Origin: Denitrobacterium detoxificans
GTDB lineage: Bacteria > Actinomycetota > Coriobacteriia > Coriobacteriales > Eggerthellaceae
Reading direction: 5' to 3'
Assembly: GCF_001643775.1 (NCBI RefSeq)
Contig: NZ_CP011402.1
Location: 2,326,432 to 2,390,431, forward strand
Length of the DNA: 64,000 nt
Below the pieces are notes generated by a model. The model was given only the letters and a program-made list of their open reading frames with translations. It did no database searches and was not told the DNA's origin. Below, piece by piece: positions 27,362 to 35,107 of this stretch. Positions within the stretch are counted from its first letter, which is position 1, and every line of letters starts with the position of its first letter. Both the position numbers and the translations under genes were made by a program.

Positions 27362-29470
27362 CTACACGAGAGCCCCACCGCACGAGCTGCCAAAGCCCGC
27401 CGTGCAGCTGTAGCACAACGGATTGGTTCGCACCTGCCGCGGAGGCAAGGGCCCCGAAAGAAGGTCGTCGATGGTGGCATCACGCGTTGACCCTGCGCCG
27501 TCGTCGAGCTGGATGGGCAGACCCAGCACATGGTTGGGCTCGCAATCGTACAAACGTCCATCCCAATCGACGTTGACCATATCGAGGCACATGAGCTTCG
27601 TGGCCGCCATGGTGTTGAAGTTATCGGCAAGCAGCGCCAGGTAGTCGTCGAACATGCCATAGTCCAGCAGGTCGGCAGCAAAGCGCCCGCATGCCCAGTT
27701 GTTAAACGCGAACAGGCCATTGAAGCGCACACCCTGGTCGCGCTCGAGCGCCTTGTGGTAACTTGCCTCAATCATTTCCTGGGGCAGCGGAAGGAACGGC
27801 CCCGCCACGTTATACACCAGGTCCAGCACGAGCGACGCTTCCGCAGGCGACGCAGCGCCATAGCCCCGCGCGTTAAGCGCGCGTATGGCCGCGATGGCCT
27901 TTTCGAACACGTGCTTTCCGCGTTGCGATGCCGTGCCCGCATCGTCGAAGAAGGGCAGCGACGCCACGACATGCACGCCAAGCTCGGCAAACACGTCGAC
28001 GAGATGCGCGCACTCCGGCAGGGTGAGCAGCGTGAGATTGGTGCGCACGATGACGTTGCCCCACCCCGCACGCGATGCAGCCTGGCGTAGGAACCATTCG
28101 AAATCCGGATGCAGCTCAGGGCTGCCGCCCGTGATGTCGAACGTTTGGAAACCGCCCGCGTCAAACGCCCGCAAGCACGCTTCCATCGTCTCGCGCGGCA
28201 TCCGCTCCGTACGAGATGGGCCGCAGCCAAGATAGCAATGCCTGCAGGCAAGATTGCATGCGTACGTAATGTTGACCTGCAGCGTATGCGCATGAGCGCT
28301 CGTTTGAAGCAGCTCCGGAGCACCCAAGCGTTCGAAGAACGTAGGGTACCCCGCCCGCTCGTAGGCATCCTCGAGCATCTTCAAACCGACGGCCTTCTTC
28401 CCGCAACGCACGTCCAAGGCCTCCTGCGCGCGGGCGGCATGGAAGGCGCCGCGATGCGCGCGCTTGGGGGAAATCTGGAAGTAGTGCCCATACCGCGACG
28501 CCTGCAACAGGGCCGCAACGTTGCCGCTGATGGCGCAGGGTTTGCCCTTCACGAAGCGCGTCTCGCGATCCCAATCGAAGTACCTGGGCGTTTCGGACAT
28601 GCCACCCAGATACACTGCATGCTGGCCGTAATCCTCTTCCGTGGCCTCGAGCACACCCTGCGGACACTTTATGGCGCGTACGGTACGCGAACGGAACGCA
28701 GTGAATCCCACGCGCGTCTCTATGCTCAAATCGCCAATATGCAGCGGATCGTCCACGGTCCAAACGTAGTGGCCCAGGCCGGCCCCGTCCATCAGGGCGC
28801 GAAAGTCGGGCTCATACGTTGCGCCACCCAGGCACTCGCTGCGCAGAATGGGGTCGTTGCGTAGCTCTTCGGGCAAACGCCGAGAGGCGTACACATCCGA
28901 AAAGTATAATTCCCCGCCTGGCTTCAAGACGCGGGACACTTCCGAAAAGACCAGGTCCTTGAACGGCGAAAGGTTGACGACGCAGTTCGATACCACCAGG
29001 TCAACGGATGCGTCTTCGATTCCGCAAGCGGCAAGGTCCTCGATGTAGCCAGCGCGAAACTCCACATTCGAATGGTCATAGCCGAACTTCTGCGCATGGT
29101 ACTCCCGATAACGCTGGGCAATTTCCAGCTGCTCAGGCGTCATGTCAACGCCGATGACGCGGCCGCGGGGACCCACCAGCTTGGAGAGAACGTACACGTC
29201 GCGGCCCGTGCCACAGCCAAGGTCGAGCACGGTGCACCCTTCAAGCGCCGGCGGAATGGGGCTGCCGCATCCATAGAAGCGACTTACCACCTCGTCGGCG
29301 ATAAGGGGCAGCACGTCACGCACGTACTTGGGAGGCGGCACCGTCTGGCAATGCGCCGCGTTGCTATGCAGGTCATTGGAATCGGAAAGCGTGCGGCCAT
29401 AGTACGCGCGCACAGCATCGTGAACCGTATCGGGATGAAGCGTCGATGCCTTTGCAAACTGGGATTTCAT
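27362..29470 (-). CDS. Fused arsenite methyltransferase - ArsS radical SAM protein
   Basis: Bifunctional protein of 702 residues. The N-terminal ArsM-like domain has the SAM motif VLDLGCGTGRD and four cysteines, Cys41, Cys68, Cys163 and Cys213, spaced like the As(III)-binding set of known ArsM enzymes. The C-terminal half (from about residue 390) is an ArsS/DUF3641 radical SAM domain with CNLACRHC and FDITGGSPELHP, ending in the family Cys-rich tail CYSCTAGFGSSCGG. Known ArsS enzymes join a 5'-deoxyadenosyl group to dimethylarsenical; the fusion would channel methylated arsenic directly. ATG at 29470 follows GGAGG. It is divergent from the deoxyadenosine-deaminase-like gene and convergent with the GTPase. 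Confidence 0.88.
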   Translation of the reverse strand: MKSQFAKASTLHPDTVHDAVRAYYGRTLSDSNDLHSNAAHCQTVPPPKYVRDVLPLIADEVVSRFYGCGSPIPPALEGCTVLDLGCGTGRDVYVLSKLVGPRGRVIGVDMTPEQLEIAQRYREYHAQKFGYDHSNVEFRAGYIEDLAACGIEDASVDLVVSNCVVNLSPFKDLVFSEVSRVLKPGGELYFSDVYASRRLPEELRNDPILRSECLGGATYEPDFRALMDGAGLGHYVWTVDDPLHIGDLSIETRVGFTAFRSRTVRAIKCPQGVLEATEEDYGQHAVYLGGMSETPRYFDWDRETRFVKGKPCAISGNVAALLQASRYGHYFQISPKRAHRGAFHAARAQEALDVRCGKKAVGLKMLEDAYERAGYPTFFERLGAPELLQTSAHAHTLQVNITYACNLACRHCYLGCGPSRTERMPRETMEACLRAFDAGGFQTFDITGGSPELHPDFEWFLRQAASRAGWGNVIVRTNLTLLTLPECAHLVDVFAELGVHVVASLPFFDDAGTASQRGKHVFEKAIAAIRALNARGYGAASPAEASLVLDLVYNVAGPFLPLPQEMIEASYHKALERDQGVRFNGLFAFNNWACGRFAADLLDYGMFDDYLALLADNFNTMAATKLMCLDMVNVDWDGRLYDCEPNHVLGLPIQLDDGAGSTRDATIDDLLSGPLPPRQVRTNPLCYSCTAGFGSSCGGALV

Positions 29471-29504
29471 CCCCACCTCCAATATGCCGCGCACACACGT
29501 TCCC

Positions 29505-29533
29505 TTGCGAAAAGGATATCACGTGGGTATCAT
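29505..29533 (+). promoter_or_regulatory. Candidate promoter of the amidohydrolase gene
   Basis: TTGCGA (29505-29510) and TATCAT (29528-29533) are 17 bases apart, 35 bases before the ATG. It overlaps the divergent promoter. Confidence 0.55.
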
Positions 29534-29540
29534 CCTTCAA
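29513..29540 (-). promoter_or_regulatory. Candidate promoter of the ArsM-ArsS gene
   Basis: On the minus strand TTGAAG and TATCCT are 16 bases apart. The element overlaps the plus-strand promoter almost entirely, so the two transcripts may be mutually exclusive or jointly regulated. Confidence 0.5.
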
Positions 29541-29567
29541 TAACGAAGGGCGCAGCGAAGGGGGCCG

Positions 29568-30881
29568 ATGATGCTATTCACCCACATCAATGTTCTCGAT
29601 GAAAACCTCGACTGGCAGAAGGATCAGTTCGTAGGAGTTGAAGGCAGCACCATCACCTACGTAGGCGCCACCGAGCCCACCGACCCCGAACGCTTTGGCG
29701 AGCGCTACGACGGATGCGGCAAGCTCCTCATGAGCGCTCTCTACAACACGCACGCCCACACTCCCATGACGCTCCTGCGCGGCTATGCGGAAAACCAGCC
29801 CCTGCAGCAATGGCTCAACGATACCGTTTGGCCCTTCGAGGGAAAGATGAGCGTGGAACGCGGCCACCATTATTGGGGCTGCATGCTCGCGCAAGCCGAA
29901 ATGCTGCGCTACGGCATCGTGGGCTACACCGATATGTACTTCGGGACCATCGATCGCTGCAAGGCCGCCATCGAAGCGGGCATGAAGGCGAACCATTGCG
30001 ACGGCGGCACCATGTGCTTCGTGGAAACCGACTACGACACGCTTCCCGTTGCCGCGCTAAACAAGCAGCTCTTCGACGAGTACCATCTGGCGGCCGACGG
30101 GCGCATTCGCATCGACATGTGCGTGCACGGCGAATACACCACGCCGCAGGGGATGATCGAGCGTTGCGTGGCGGAAGCCAAGGCAAACAACGCCGGCCTG
30201 CATATTCACATGTCGGAAACGCAGACCGAGCACGAGGAGTGCAAGCAGCGACACGACGGCATGACCCCGGCCGCCTGGTTAGATTCGCTGGGGGCGTTCG
30301 ACGTTCCCATTACCGCCGCACACTGCGTGTGGGTAGAGCCCAGCGACATCGAGCTCATGGCACGCAAGGGAGTGAACGTAAGCCTGAACCCCGCTAGCAA
30401 CATGAAGCTGGCCAGCGGATTCGCGCCCGTGCAAGCCATGATCGACGCCGGCGTGAACTGCAGCCTGGGCACCGACGGCATGGCCTCGAACAATACGCAC
30501 AACATTCTGCAGAGCGCATACCTGCTCGCATGTTCGCAGAAGGGCAACGCCCTCGACCCCACCATCATCACGCCGAAGCAGGCGCTGCAAATGCTTACGG
30601 CGAATGGCGCACGCGCGCAGGGACGCACCGATTGCGGCGTCCTTGCCGTAGGCAAGAAAGCCGACCTGGTGGTCATCGATGTCGACACACCCTGGATGTG
30701 CCCCGTCTACGACATGGCAACCAACCTGCTGTACAGCGCAAACGGCGCCGACGTGCTGCTGACCATGTGCGATGGCAAGGTGCTCTACGAAAACGGCGAG
30801 TACAAGACCATCGACATCGAGAAGGCCAAGGCCGAAGTGCGCCGAAGCGTGGGCGAGATCCTCGACGCGCTGCACGAATAG
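29568..30881 (+). CDS. Amidohydrolase, 5'-deoxyadenosine/SAH/MTA deaminase-like
   Basis: Metal-dependent hydrolase of 437 residues, ATZ/TRZ-MtaD family. Metal and catalytic motifs are NTHAHTPMTLLRG (HxH), HIHMSETQTEH, AAHCVW and GTDGMASNN. Family members deaminate 5'-deoxyadenosine, S-adenosylhomocysteine or methylthioadenosine in the cytosol. Its position, divergent from a fused SAM methyltransferase/radical SAM enzyme and beside another radical SAM operon, fits removal of their adenosine-type by-products, or deamination of an adenosyl-arsenical. Two ATGs in a row (29568, 29571) follow AAGGGGG; the first is listed. Confidence 0.85.
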   Translation: MMLFTHINVLDENLDWQKDQFVGVEGSTITYVGATEPTDPERFGERYDGCGKLLMSALYNTHAHTPMTLLRGYAENQPLQQWLNDTVWPFEGKMSVERGHHYWGCMLAQAEMLRYGIVGYTDMYFGTIDRCKAAIEAGMKANHCDGGTMCFVETDYDTLPVAALNKQLFDEYHLAADGRIRIDMCVHGEYTTPQGMIERCVAEAKANNAGLHIHMSETQTEHEECKQRHDGMTPAAWLDSLGAFDVPITAAHCVWVEPSDIELMARKGVNVSLNPASNMKLASGFAPVQAMIDAGVNCSLGTDGMASNNTHNILQSAYLLACSQKGNALDPTIITPKQALQMLTANGARAQGRTDCGVLAVGKKADLVVIDVDTPWMCPVYDMATNLLYSANGADVLLTMCDGKVLYENGEYKTIDIEKAKAEVRRSVGEILDALHE

Positions 30882-30934
30882 CCGCCATCGGCGAGGCTGC
30901 TGCCATGCGCTCGGGTCCCGGCAGCCTGGCCTCG

Positions 30935-31052
30935 CACGAAGCCAGCGGGTCATGGCAACCCAGCCCCGCACAAAGTCAGCCCAGGTCACGACAGCCCAGC
31001 GTGGAGCAAAGTCAGCTCAGATCGTGGCAGCCCAGCGCGATGCGAAGTCAGA
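30935..31052. repeat. 36-bp tandem repeat, three to four units
   Basis: Units start at 30971, 31007 and 31043 (last one partial); each opens with CAAAGTCAG or CGAAGTCAG and contains GCAGCCCAGCG. A degenerate unit precedes at 30935 in the same phase. The period equals 12 codons and all three plus frames stay open for a stretch, but no ribosome site precedes it. No spacers, so not CRISPR. Confidence 0.75.
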
Positions 31053-31079
31053 CCGCAAGAGAATAGAAGCGAGAAGCAC

Positions 31080-31697
31080 ATGAACGTCCTCATGCTTAAC
31101 GGAAGCCCCCGTTCGCACAGCAACACCGCACTGGCCCTCGACGAAATGGAACGCGTATTCCAGGAAGAGGGCATCTCCTGCACCATCCGCCAAGTTGGAC
31201 AGATGGACATTCGCGGCTGCATCGCATGCGATACATGCGGAAAGACGGGGAAATGCACGTTCGACGACATCGTCAACGAGCTCGCCAAAGAGTTCGAAAA
31301 GGCAGACGGCCTGGTGGTGGGCACGCCCGTGTACTTCGGCAGCGCCAACCCCACGCTTGTTGCCCTGCTCGATCGCCTGTTTTACAGCACGCATTTCGAC
31401 AAGACCATGAAGGTGGGCGCGGGCATTTCCGTGGCGCGCCGCGGTGGCACGTCGGCCACCTATGATGAGCTCAACAAGTTCTTCGCCCTTACCGGCATGC
31501 CCATCGCAACCGGCCAATACTGGAACGGGCTGCACGGACGCGCCCAAGGCGAAGGTTCTCAGGACGAAGAGGGCCTCCAGCAGATGCGCGTCGTGGCGCG
31601 CAACATGGCGTTCCTCATCAAGAGCATCAAGCTCGGCAAGGAAGCGTTCGGCTTGCCAAAAGTAGAGGAGCGCGTCCGCACCAACTTCGTCCGCTAG
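31080..31697 (+). CDS. Flavodoxin-fold NAD(P)H-dependent oxidoreductase
   Basis: Cytosolic FMN reductase-like protein of 205 residues. LNGSPRSHSNT forms the FMN phosphate loop, and GTPVYFGSANPTLVALLDR is the conserved second FMN loop. A pair CIACDTCGKTGKC lies between, as in the iron-sulfur flavoprotein/NADPH-FMN reductase group; the cysteines might be redox-active. AGAAGC precedes the ATG. It follows the tandem repeat and ends just before repeat copy 31705. It may supply electrons to the radical SAM proteins of the locus, but separate transcription is equally possible. Confidence 0.82.
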   Translation: MNVLMLNGSPRSHSNTALALDEMERVFQEEGISCTIRQVGQMDIRGCIACDTCGKTGKCTFDDIVNELAKEFEKADGLVVGTPVYFGSANPTLVALLDRLFYSTHFDKTMKVGAGISVARRGGTSATYDELNKFFALTGMPIATGQYWNGLHGRAQGEGSQDEEGLQQMRVVARNMAFLIKSIKLGKEAFGLPKVEERVRTNFVR

Positions 31698-31704
31698 TTA
31701 ACCA

Positions 31705-31733
31705 GGTGACAGAGGGACGGTTCTGCTGTCACC
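31705..31733. repeat. 29-bp palindromic repeat, copy 1 (forward)
   Basis: Arms GGTGACAG and CTGTCACC enclose the core with GGGACGGTTCT. It sits between the convergent reductase and methyltransferase genes and may act as a two-way hairpin. Forward is defined here by the core reading GGGACGGTTCT on the plus strand. Confidence 0.85.
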
Positions 31734-31746
31734 CTTGTCACTCGAG

Positions 31747-32529
31747 CTACCAGCTGAACACCGCCAGGCGGTTGTTCAGGTTCTTCCCCACCGTCGCGGC
31801 AAAGAGCTTCGCGCGCAAGGAGTACTTGCTCATTTCGGCATTGAAGCTCGTTTCGGACTCCAAGTGCAAGCGAGGCTCCAGCGCAACAAATTCCCGACCA
31901 CTGTCGGTTCCCCACTGAAACTTGGCATTCGTATTCTTCACGGTGTCGTGATGGTCGGAATACTTCGCCAGTTTCGGAGAGTTCATTTCCGCCAGCAGGA
32001 AACCATGATCGAAGCTATCGCAAAGCATATGCAAACATTGCGCGGTTTCTTCCTTGGTGAAGTACTGGAATACGCCCTCCACCACCACGATGCACATGCG
32101 GTCCTTCGGCAGCTGCTTTGTCCATGCATCGTCGAGCGCGCTGCCGCTTACCATGACGCATCGCGAGCGATCGCTGAACACCTTTCGACGAACCTCGATC
32201 TGGTCGGGCAGATCGACGTCAAACCACTCGATACGCTGGTTATCTACCTGAGTAAACTTGTCATCGAAACCGCAACCCAGATTTACGCACACCGCATCGG
32301 GGTACCGCGCGATAAGCCCACGCAGCGCGTCGGCGAACATGATGGTTCGCGCCACCACCCCCTCGTGTGACATGAAATGGTCGTACTTACTTACGTCGAC
32401 ACCGAGAGCGCGAATAATCTCAGATGCTTTCTCGTCGCGAATGCGCGCATTCGGTCGAGCCGTCTCACCCGCGCGAATCGCCAACGTAATAAGCGCCGTT
32501 TCCTGTATATCGCCAAATTGAATGTCCAT
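31747..32529 (-). CDS. LCM/PPM1-family SAM-dependent O-methyltransferase
   Basis: Cytosolic methyltransferase-like protein of 260 residues. VNLGCGFDDKF is the SAM-binding motif, WFDVDLPDQIEVRRKVF and IVVEGVFQYF are conserved in the LCM (leucine carboxyl methyltransferase/TcmP) family. In bacteria these methylate carboxyl groups of small natural products. The start ATG at 32529 lies in an AT-rich region with two palindromes upstream. It is monocistronic. A link to the peptide gene 4 kb away or to the arsenical locus is possible but not supported by spacing. Confidence 0.82.
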   Translation of the reverse strand: MDIQFGDIQETALITLAIRAGETARPNARIRDEKASEIIRALGVDVSKYDHFMSHEGVVARTIMFADALRGLIARYPDAVCVNLGCGFDDKFTQVDNQRIEWFDVDLPDQIEVRRKVFSDRSRCVMVSGSALDDAWTKQLPKDRMCIVVVEGVFQYFTKEETAQCLHMLCDSFDHGFLLAEMNSPKLAKYSDHHDTVKNTNAKFQWGTDSGREFVALEPRLHLESETSFNAEMSKYSLRAKLFAATVGKNLNNRLAVFSW

Positions 32530-32578
32530 ACCCTCACCTTATTCCTCGTTAGACCAGCCTGAATGCTGCGGCTACACA

Positions 32579-32602
32579 AAAAGTTAGGTTAGTATAACTT
32601 TT
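32579..32602. promoter_or_regulatory. Inverted repeat upstream of the LCM methyltransferase
   Basis: AAAAGTTA (32579-32586) and TAACTTTT (32595-32602) around eight bases, 50 bases upstream of the start; TATACT lies within it on the minus strand, so it could be an operator overlapping a -10 box. Confidence 0.35.
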
Positions 32603-32628
32603 CCGAATTGCAAGGTGGAATTAGGGAG

Positions 32629-32643
32629 GCCTAATAATTAGGC
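32629..32643. promoter_or_regulatory. 15-bp perfect palindrome
   Basis: GCCTAATAATTAGGC, arms of seven around one base, 100 bases upstream of the methyltransferase. Possible regulator site; no T-run. Confidence 0.35.
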
Positions 32644-32670
32644 GCTGAAGGCCCCGTCGCGGCTATTACG

Positions 32671-32699
32671 GGTGACAGGGGGACGGTTCCGCTGTCACC
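32671..32699. repeat. 29-bp palindromic repeat, copy 2 (forward)
   Basis: GGTGACAG/CTGTCACC arms; core GGGGACGGTTCCG. Forms an inverted pair with the copy at 32765. Confidence 0.85.
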
Positions 32700-32764
32700 C
32701 TTCGCTTTCGCCCTGCACGGTTGCGCCCGAGGCAGCGGCGATAACAAGGCGACAAGACGAGAAA

Positions 32765-32793
32765 GGTGACAGAAGAACCGTCCCCTTGTCACC
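32765..32793. repeat. 29-bp palindromic repeat, copy 3 (reverse)
   Basis: GGTGACA/TGTCACC arms; core AGAACCGTCCCC, opposite to copy 2, 65 bases apart. Confidence 0.85.
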
Positions 32794-32898
32794 CCCGCCC
32801 TCTTGTTCACGTTACGTTGACGAACGCACAAGGGGAATCGCCCACCATTCCCTCGCGACATACACTGATGCATGTGCAACTCGACCAAGGAGACCAGC

Positions 32899-32970
32899 AT
32901 GGACTTCAAGGACCGATCACCCGAATTGCAAGACGCCCGAAGAGGTATTGGCGCTCGCACGGGAATGATT
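32899..32970 (+). pseudogene. Frameshifted remnant of a Nif11-like leader peptide gene
   Basis: AAGGAG lies six bases before an ATG at 32899 that opens MDFKDRSPELQ, a typical leader start. The same frame then loses similarity and ends near 32991. In another frame, CKTPEEVLALARE followed by TGA (ending near 32970) matches the continuation of such leaders (compare LTPEEILEAAKEE of the intact gene at 36122). The two parts fit one ancestral leader after a small deletion and frameshift; the core region is gone. It could alternatively be a 30-residue unrelated peptide. Confidence 0.5.
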
Positions 32971-33056
32971 CGTCGTTCCCCTCGAGAATGAACGGCCTTT
33001 GCCACCCACTGGCACGGACCCATTCCGCGCAGCCTTTTGCGACGAGAGGAGAGACC

Positions 33057-34244
33057 TTGATCAGGCGCACGCTCATGCAACGCGACCAGGAATTGGTCGA
33101 CTTCGAAATAGACCTGGCAACGGGCACGGCTCACATCGTTGAAACGCACAACGACGAGCTATGCGCCGCCATTGGGATTGGCCCCAAAAACAGGGACGAA
33201 ATGCTAACCGCCCTCATCCAGCGGCGGTCCATGTCGCGCATGCGCAGAGACAAAAGCGAAATCCTGGCGGCATTCAGGGCAAAGTCGCTTCTCGAACTCG
33301 CATTCAAGGGACACGGGCTCACCCTGTCCGACCAATTCTGGTATCGCGCACCTCATTCAACCGAGCGCTGGGCCGACATCAACTTCTTCGACAACGAGTG
33401 GAATCCGCAATTCGGCTCGACCATCCTGCGGGGCGATTACGCCCACCTACCAGATTGCTCGCTCGACGTGCCCGAAGTGACAACGCCCGGGCACGCCATC
33501 AAGGCATGGGAACGCACCAGCAAGGGCATCTATCTCATCAAGACGGGCGAATTCCCCAACGGCGCCGAACTCATCGGCGCCAAACTCGGATTCATCCTCT
33601 GTTCCCTCCTCCTTGGCAAGGATCACTGCATACCCATGGAAATGGCGGAACGCCATGGCAAACCATGCTCGGTAAGCCCGCTCATGCTGAACTCCAACGA
33701 GGAATTCGCCGACGGCAACCGGGTTTACGCAATGGCAGACATGTGGGATAGCCCCAATTTGGGAAAGGGCAGCGTCACAACGGAGGCATGCGACGAGCTC
33801 ATAAACGCCTATACCGCCATCGGCGTACAGGACGCCTCGGCCCAAGTGGCCCGACGAGCCTGCTTCTTCAGCCTCTCGCTGCTGCTGGATTACACCCCGG
33901 GCAATTTCGGAGCCATCCGCGCAATCGGCTCGAACGAATGGCGCGTGGCACCCCTCTTCGACTACGACGGCTCGTTCGGCTTCCCGTTCAACGGCATTTC
34001 GATTTCCTCCCTATGCGAGAATCCCATGTTCGTTCAGCTGTTCTGCGCGCATCGCTTCGCATTCCTCAAATCGTCTTGGGACTGGTCGTGGTGCAACCCG
34101 CGCGTGCTCGACGGCTTCGAGGACACCATCATGAAGGCATACTCCTCCTGCCAGGGGCTTCCCCTCGGGTTCGCGGAGCTCATCTCCCACCTGTTCGTCT
34201 CGCAACGCGATTACGTCAGCAAGATCGTAGCAGGCGAGGAATAG
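33057..34244 (+). CDS. HipA-like kinase-family protein, divergent
   Basis: Protein of about 395 residues resembling the HipA-like proteins common in Firmicutes and Coriobacteria, in particular LTLSDQFWYRAP followed by INFFDNEWN, and GIYLIKTGEFPN as the ATP-lysine strand. LLDYTPGNFG fits the catalytic loop (Asp then Asn five residues on), and LFDYDGSFG the metal-binding loop. The catalytic loop lacks the usual RH residues, so activity is uncertain. No HipB-type antitoxin is adjacent. TTG at 33057 is taken as start because GAGGAGAG lies five bases upstream; the in-frame extension to 32766 runs through repeat sequence and is not credible. Confidence 0.6.
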   Translation: MIRRTLMQRDQELVDFEIDLATGTAHIVETHNDELCAAIGIGPKNRDEMLTALIQRRSMSRMRRDKSEILAAFRAKSLLELAFKGHGLTLSDQFWYRAPHSTERWADINFFDNEWNPQFGSTILRGDYAHLPDCSLDVPEVTTPGHAIKAWERTSKGIYLIKTGEFPNGAELIGAKLGFILCSLLLGKDHCIPMEMAERHGKPCSVSPLMLNSNEEFADGNRVYAMADMWDSPNLGKGSVTTEACDELINAYTAIGVQDASAQVARRACFFSLSLLLDYTPGNFGAIRAIGSNEWRVAPLFDYDGSFGFPFNGISISSLCENPMFVQLFCAHRFAFLKSSWDWSWCNPRVLDGFEDTIMKAYSSCQGLPLGFAELISHLFVSQRDYVSKIVAGEE

Positions 34245-34284
34245 TAGCTTCACCCAAAGCGCCTTGGCGCGCAGGAGCTACTAC
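34243..34284. terminator. Nested inverted repeats between convergent genes
   Basis: TAGTAGCT (34243-34250) pairs with AGCTACTA (34277-34284), enclosing GCGCC-TT-GGCGC. No T-run on either strand, so termination is only suggested by its position. Confidence 0.35.
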
Positions 34285-34288
34285 GCAA

Positions 34289-35083
34289 CTACGCTACCAG
34301 CCACTTGTATTTCTCGACGCTATACAGCGGAATGAGCGGAATCATGATGGGCGTCGTTTTCACGTAGCGCTGATATTCCGGGTCGTCGCCGTACGACTTA
34401 TTCTGGCGAATCTCCAGCCTGCGGGCACCACCGAACATAACGTAGATAATGCCCAGATAGCCCAGGAGCGCCACGATCCATTGCAGCGGATCGGCGCAAA
34501 TCGTAATGCCGCCGACAAACACGCCCGTCCAGAACAGCATCTCGCCAAAGTAGTTCGGGCAACGAACGATGCGGAACAGGCCCGTGTCAACGAAGCGACC
34601 GGGGTTTACCTTCTTCGCGGCATTCTTCTGCAGGTCGGCCACGGATTCCACCAGCAGTCCCACGAGACTAATGACCATGCCAACGATCAGCAGCGTATCG
34701 GACCCAGAGCCATTGGCAATTCGGAAGATGACCGGAGATGTCTGGCACGCATAGAGAAGCGCAGCGGTAATCCAGATGGCGCACTTGGCGACCATGCTCA
34801 TGCCGTCGCCGCTTTTGATTTCGGTCTTCATCTTGGAGTTGTAGCTCGACGAACGCAGCTCTCGGAAGATAAGGTACCCACCAAGCCTGATACCGTACGC
34901 AATGAACAGGATGCAAGCGCACACTATGCCCGCAGTCAGCTGTTCGCGCGCTGCAATAAGCAATGCCACGCCAATGGCCGCAATCGACAGGCCGTAGCCA
35001 ATCGAGATAAACCAGACGTACTTCTTGAAACCGACGGCGCTAAACACGAGCGCGACGGCCAGCATCGCTACAAACAATAGCAT
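34289..35083 (-). CDS. DUF1295 / steroid 5-alpha-reductase-like membrane protein
   Basis: Integral membrane protein of 264 residues with about seven helices. The C-terminal half has TGLFRIVRCPNYFGEMLFW and YGDDPEYQRYVKTTP, hallmarks of DUF1295 and of the related isoprenylcysteine methyltransferase/steroid reductase fold that binds NADPH or SAM. The substrate may be a lipid, sterol or fatty acyl compound; steroid reduction is a common theme in gut Coriobacteria but is not demonstrated by sequence. GGAGGATTG lies before the ATG. The neighbour at 35108 is upstream on the same strand, 24 bases away, so the two are likely co-transcribed. Confidence 0.8.
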   Translation of the reverse strand: MLLFVAMLAVALVFSAVGFKKYVWFISIGYGLSIAAIGVALLIAAREQLTAGIVCACILFIAYGIRLGGYLIFRELRSSSYNSKMKTEIKSGDGMSMVAKCAIWITAALLYACQTSPVIFRIANGSGSDTLLIVGMVISLVGLLVESVADLQKNAAKKVNPGRFVDTGLFRIVRCPNYFGEMLFWTGVFVGGITICADPLQWIVALLGYLGIIYVMFGGARRLEIRQNKSYGDDPEYQRYVKTTPIMIPLIPLYSVEKYKWLVA

Positions 35084-35107
35084 TTCAATCCTCCGAACAA
35101 GATTTCG

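Noticed and set aside
27362-27420. Selenocysteine in the ArsS Cys-rich tail
   Set aside because: Related proteins sometimes use UGA there, but all positions here are TGC or other sense codons and the stop is TAG.
30935-31052. 36-bp tandem repeat as a CRISPR remnant
   Set aside because: Units are adjacent with no spacers between them.
32766-33056. N-terminal extension of the HipA-like protein back to an ATG at 32766
   Set aside because: The extension starts inside a palindromic repeat and crosses the leader-peptide remnant; the TTG at 33057 has a good ribosome site and the conserved part begins there.
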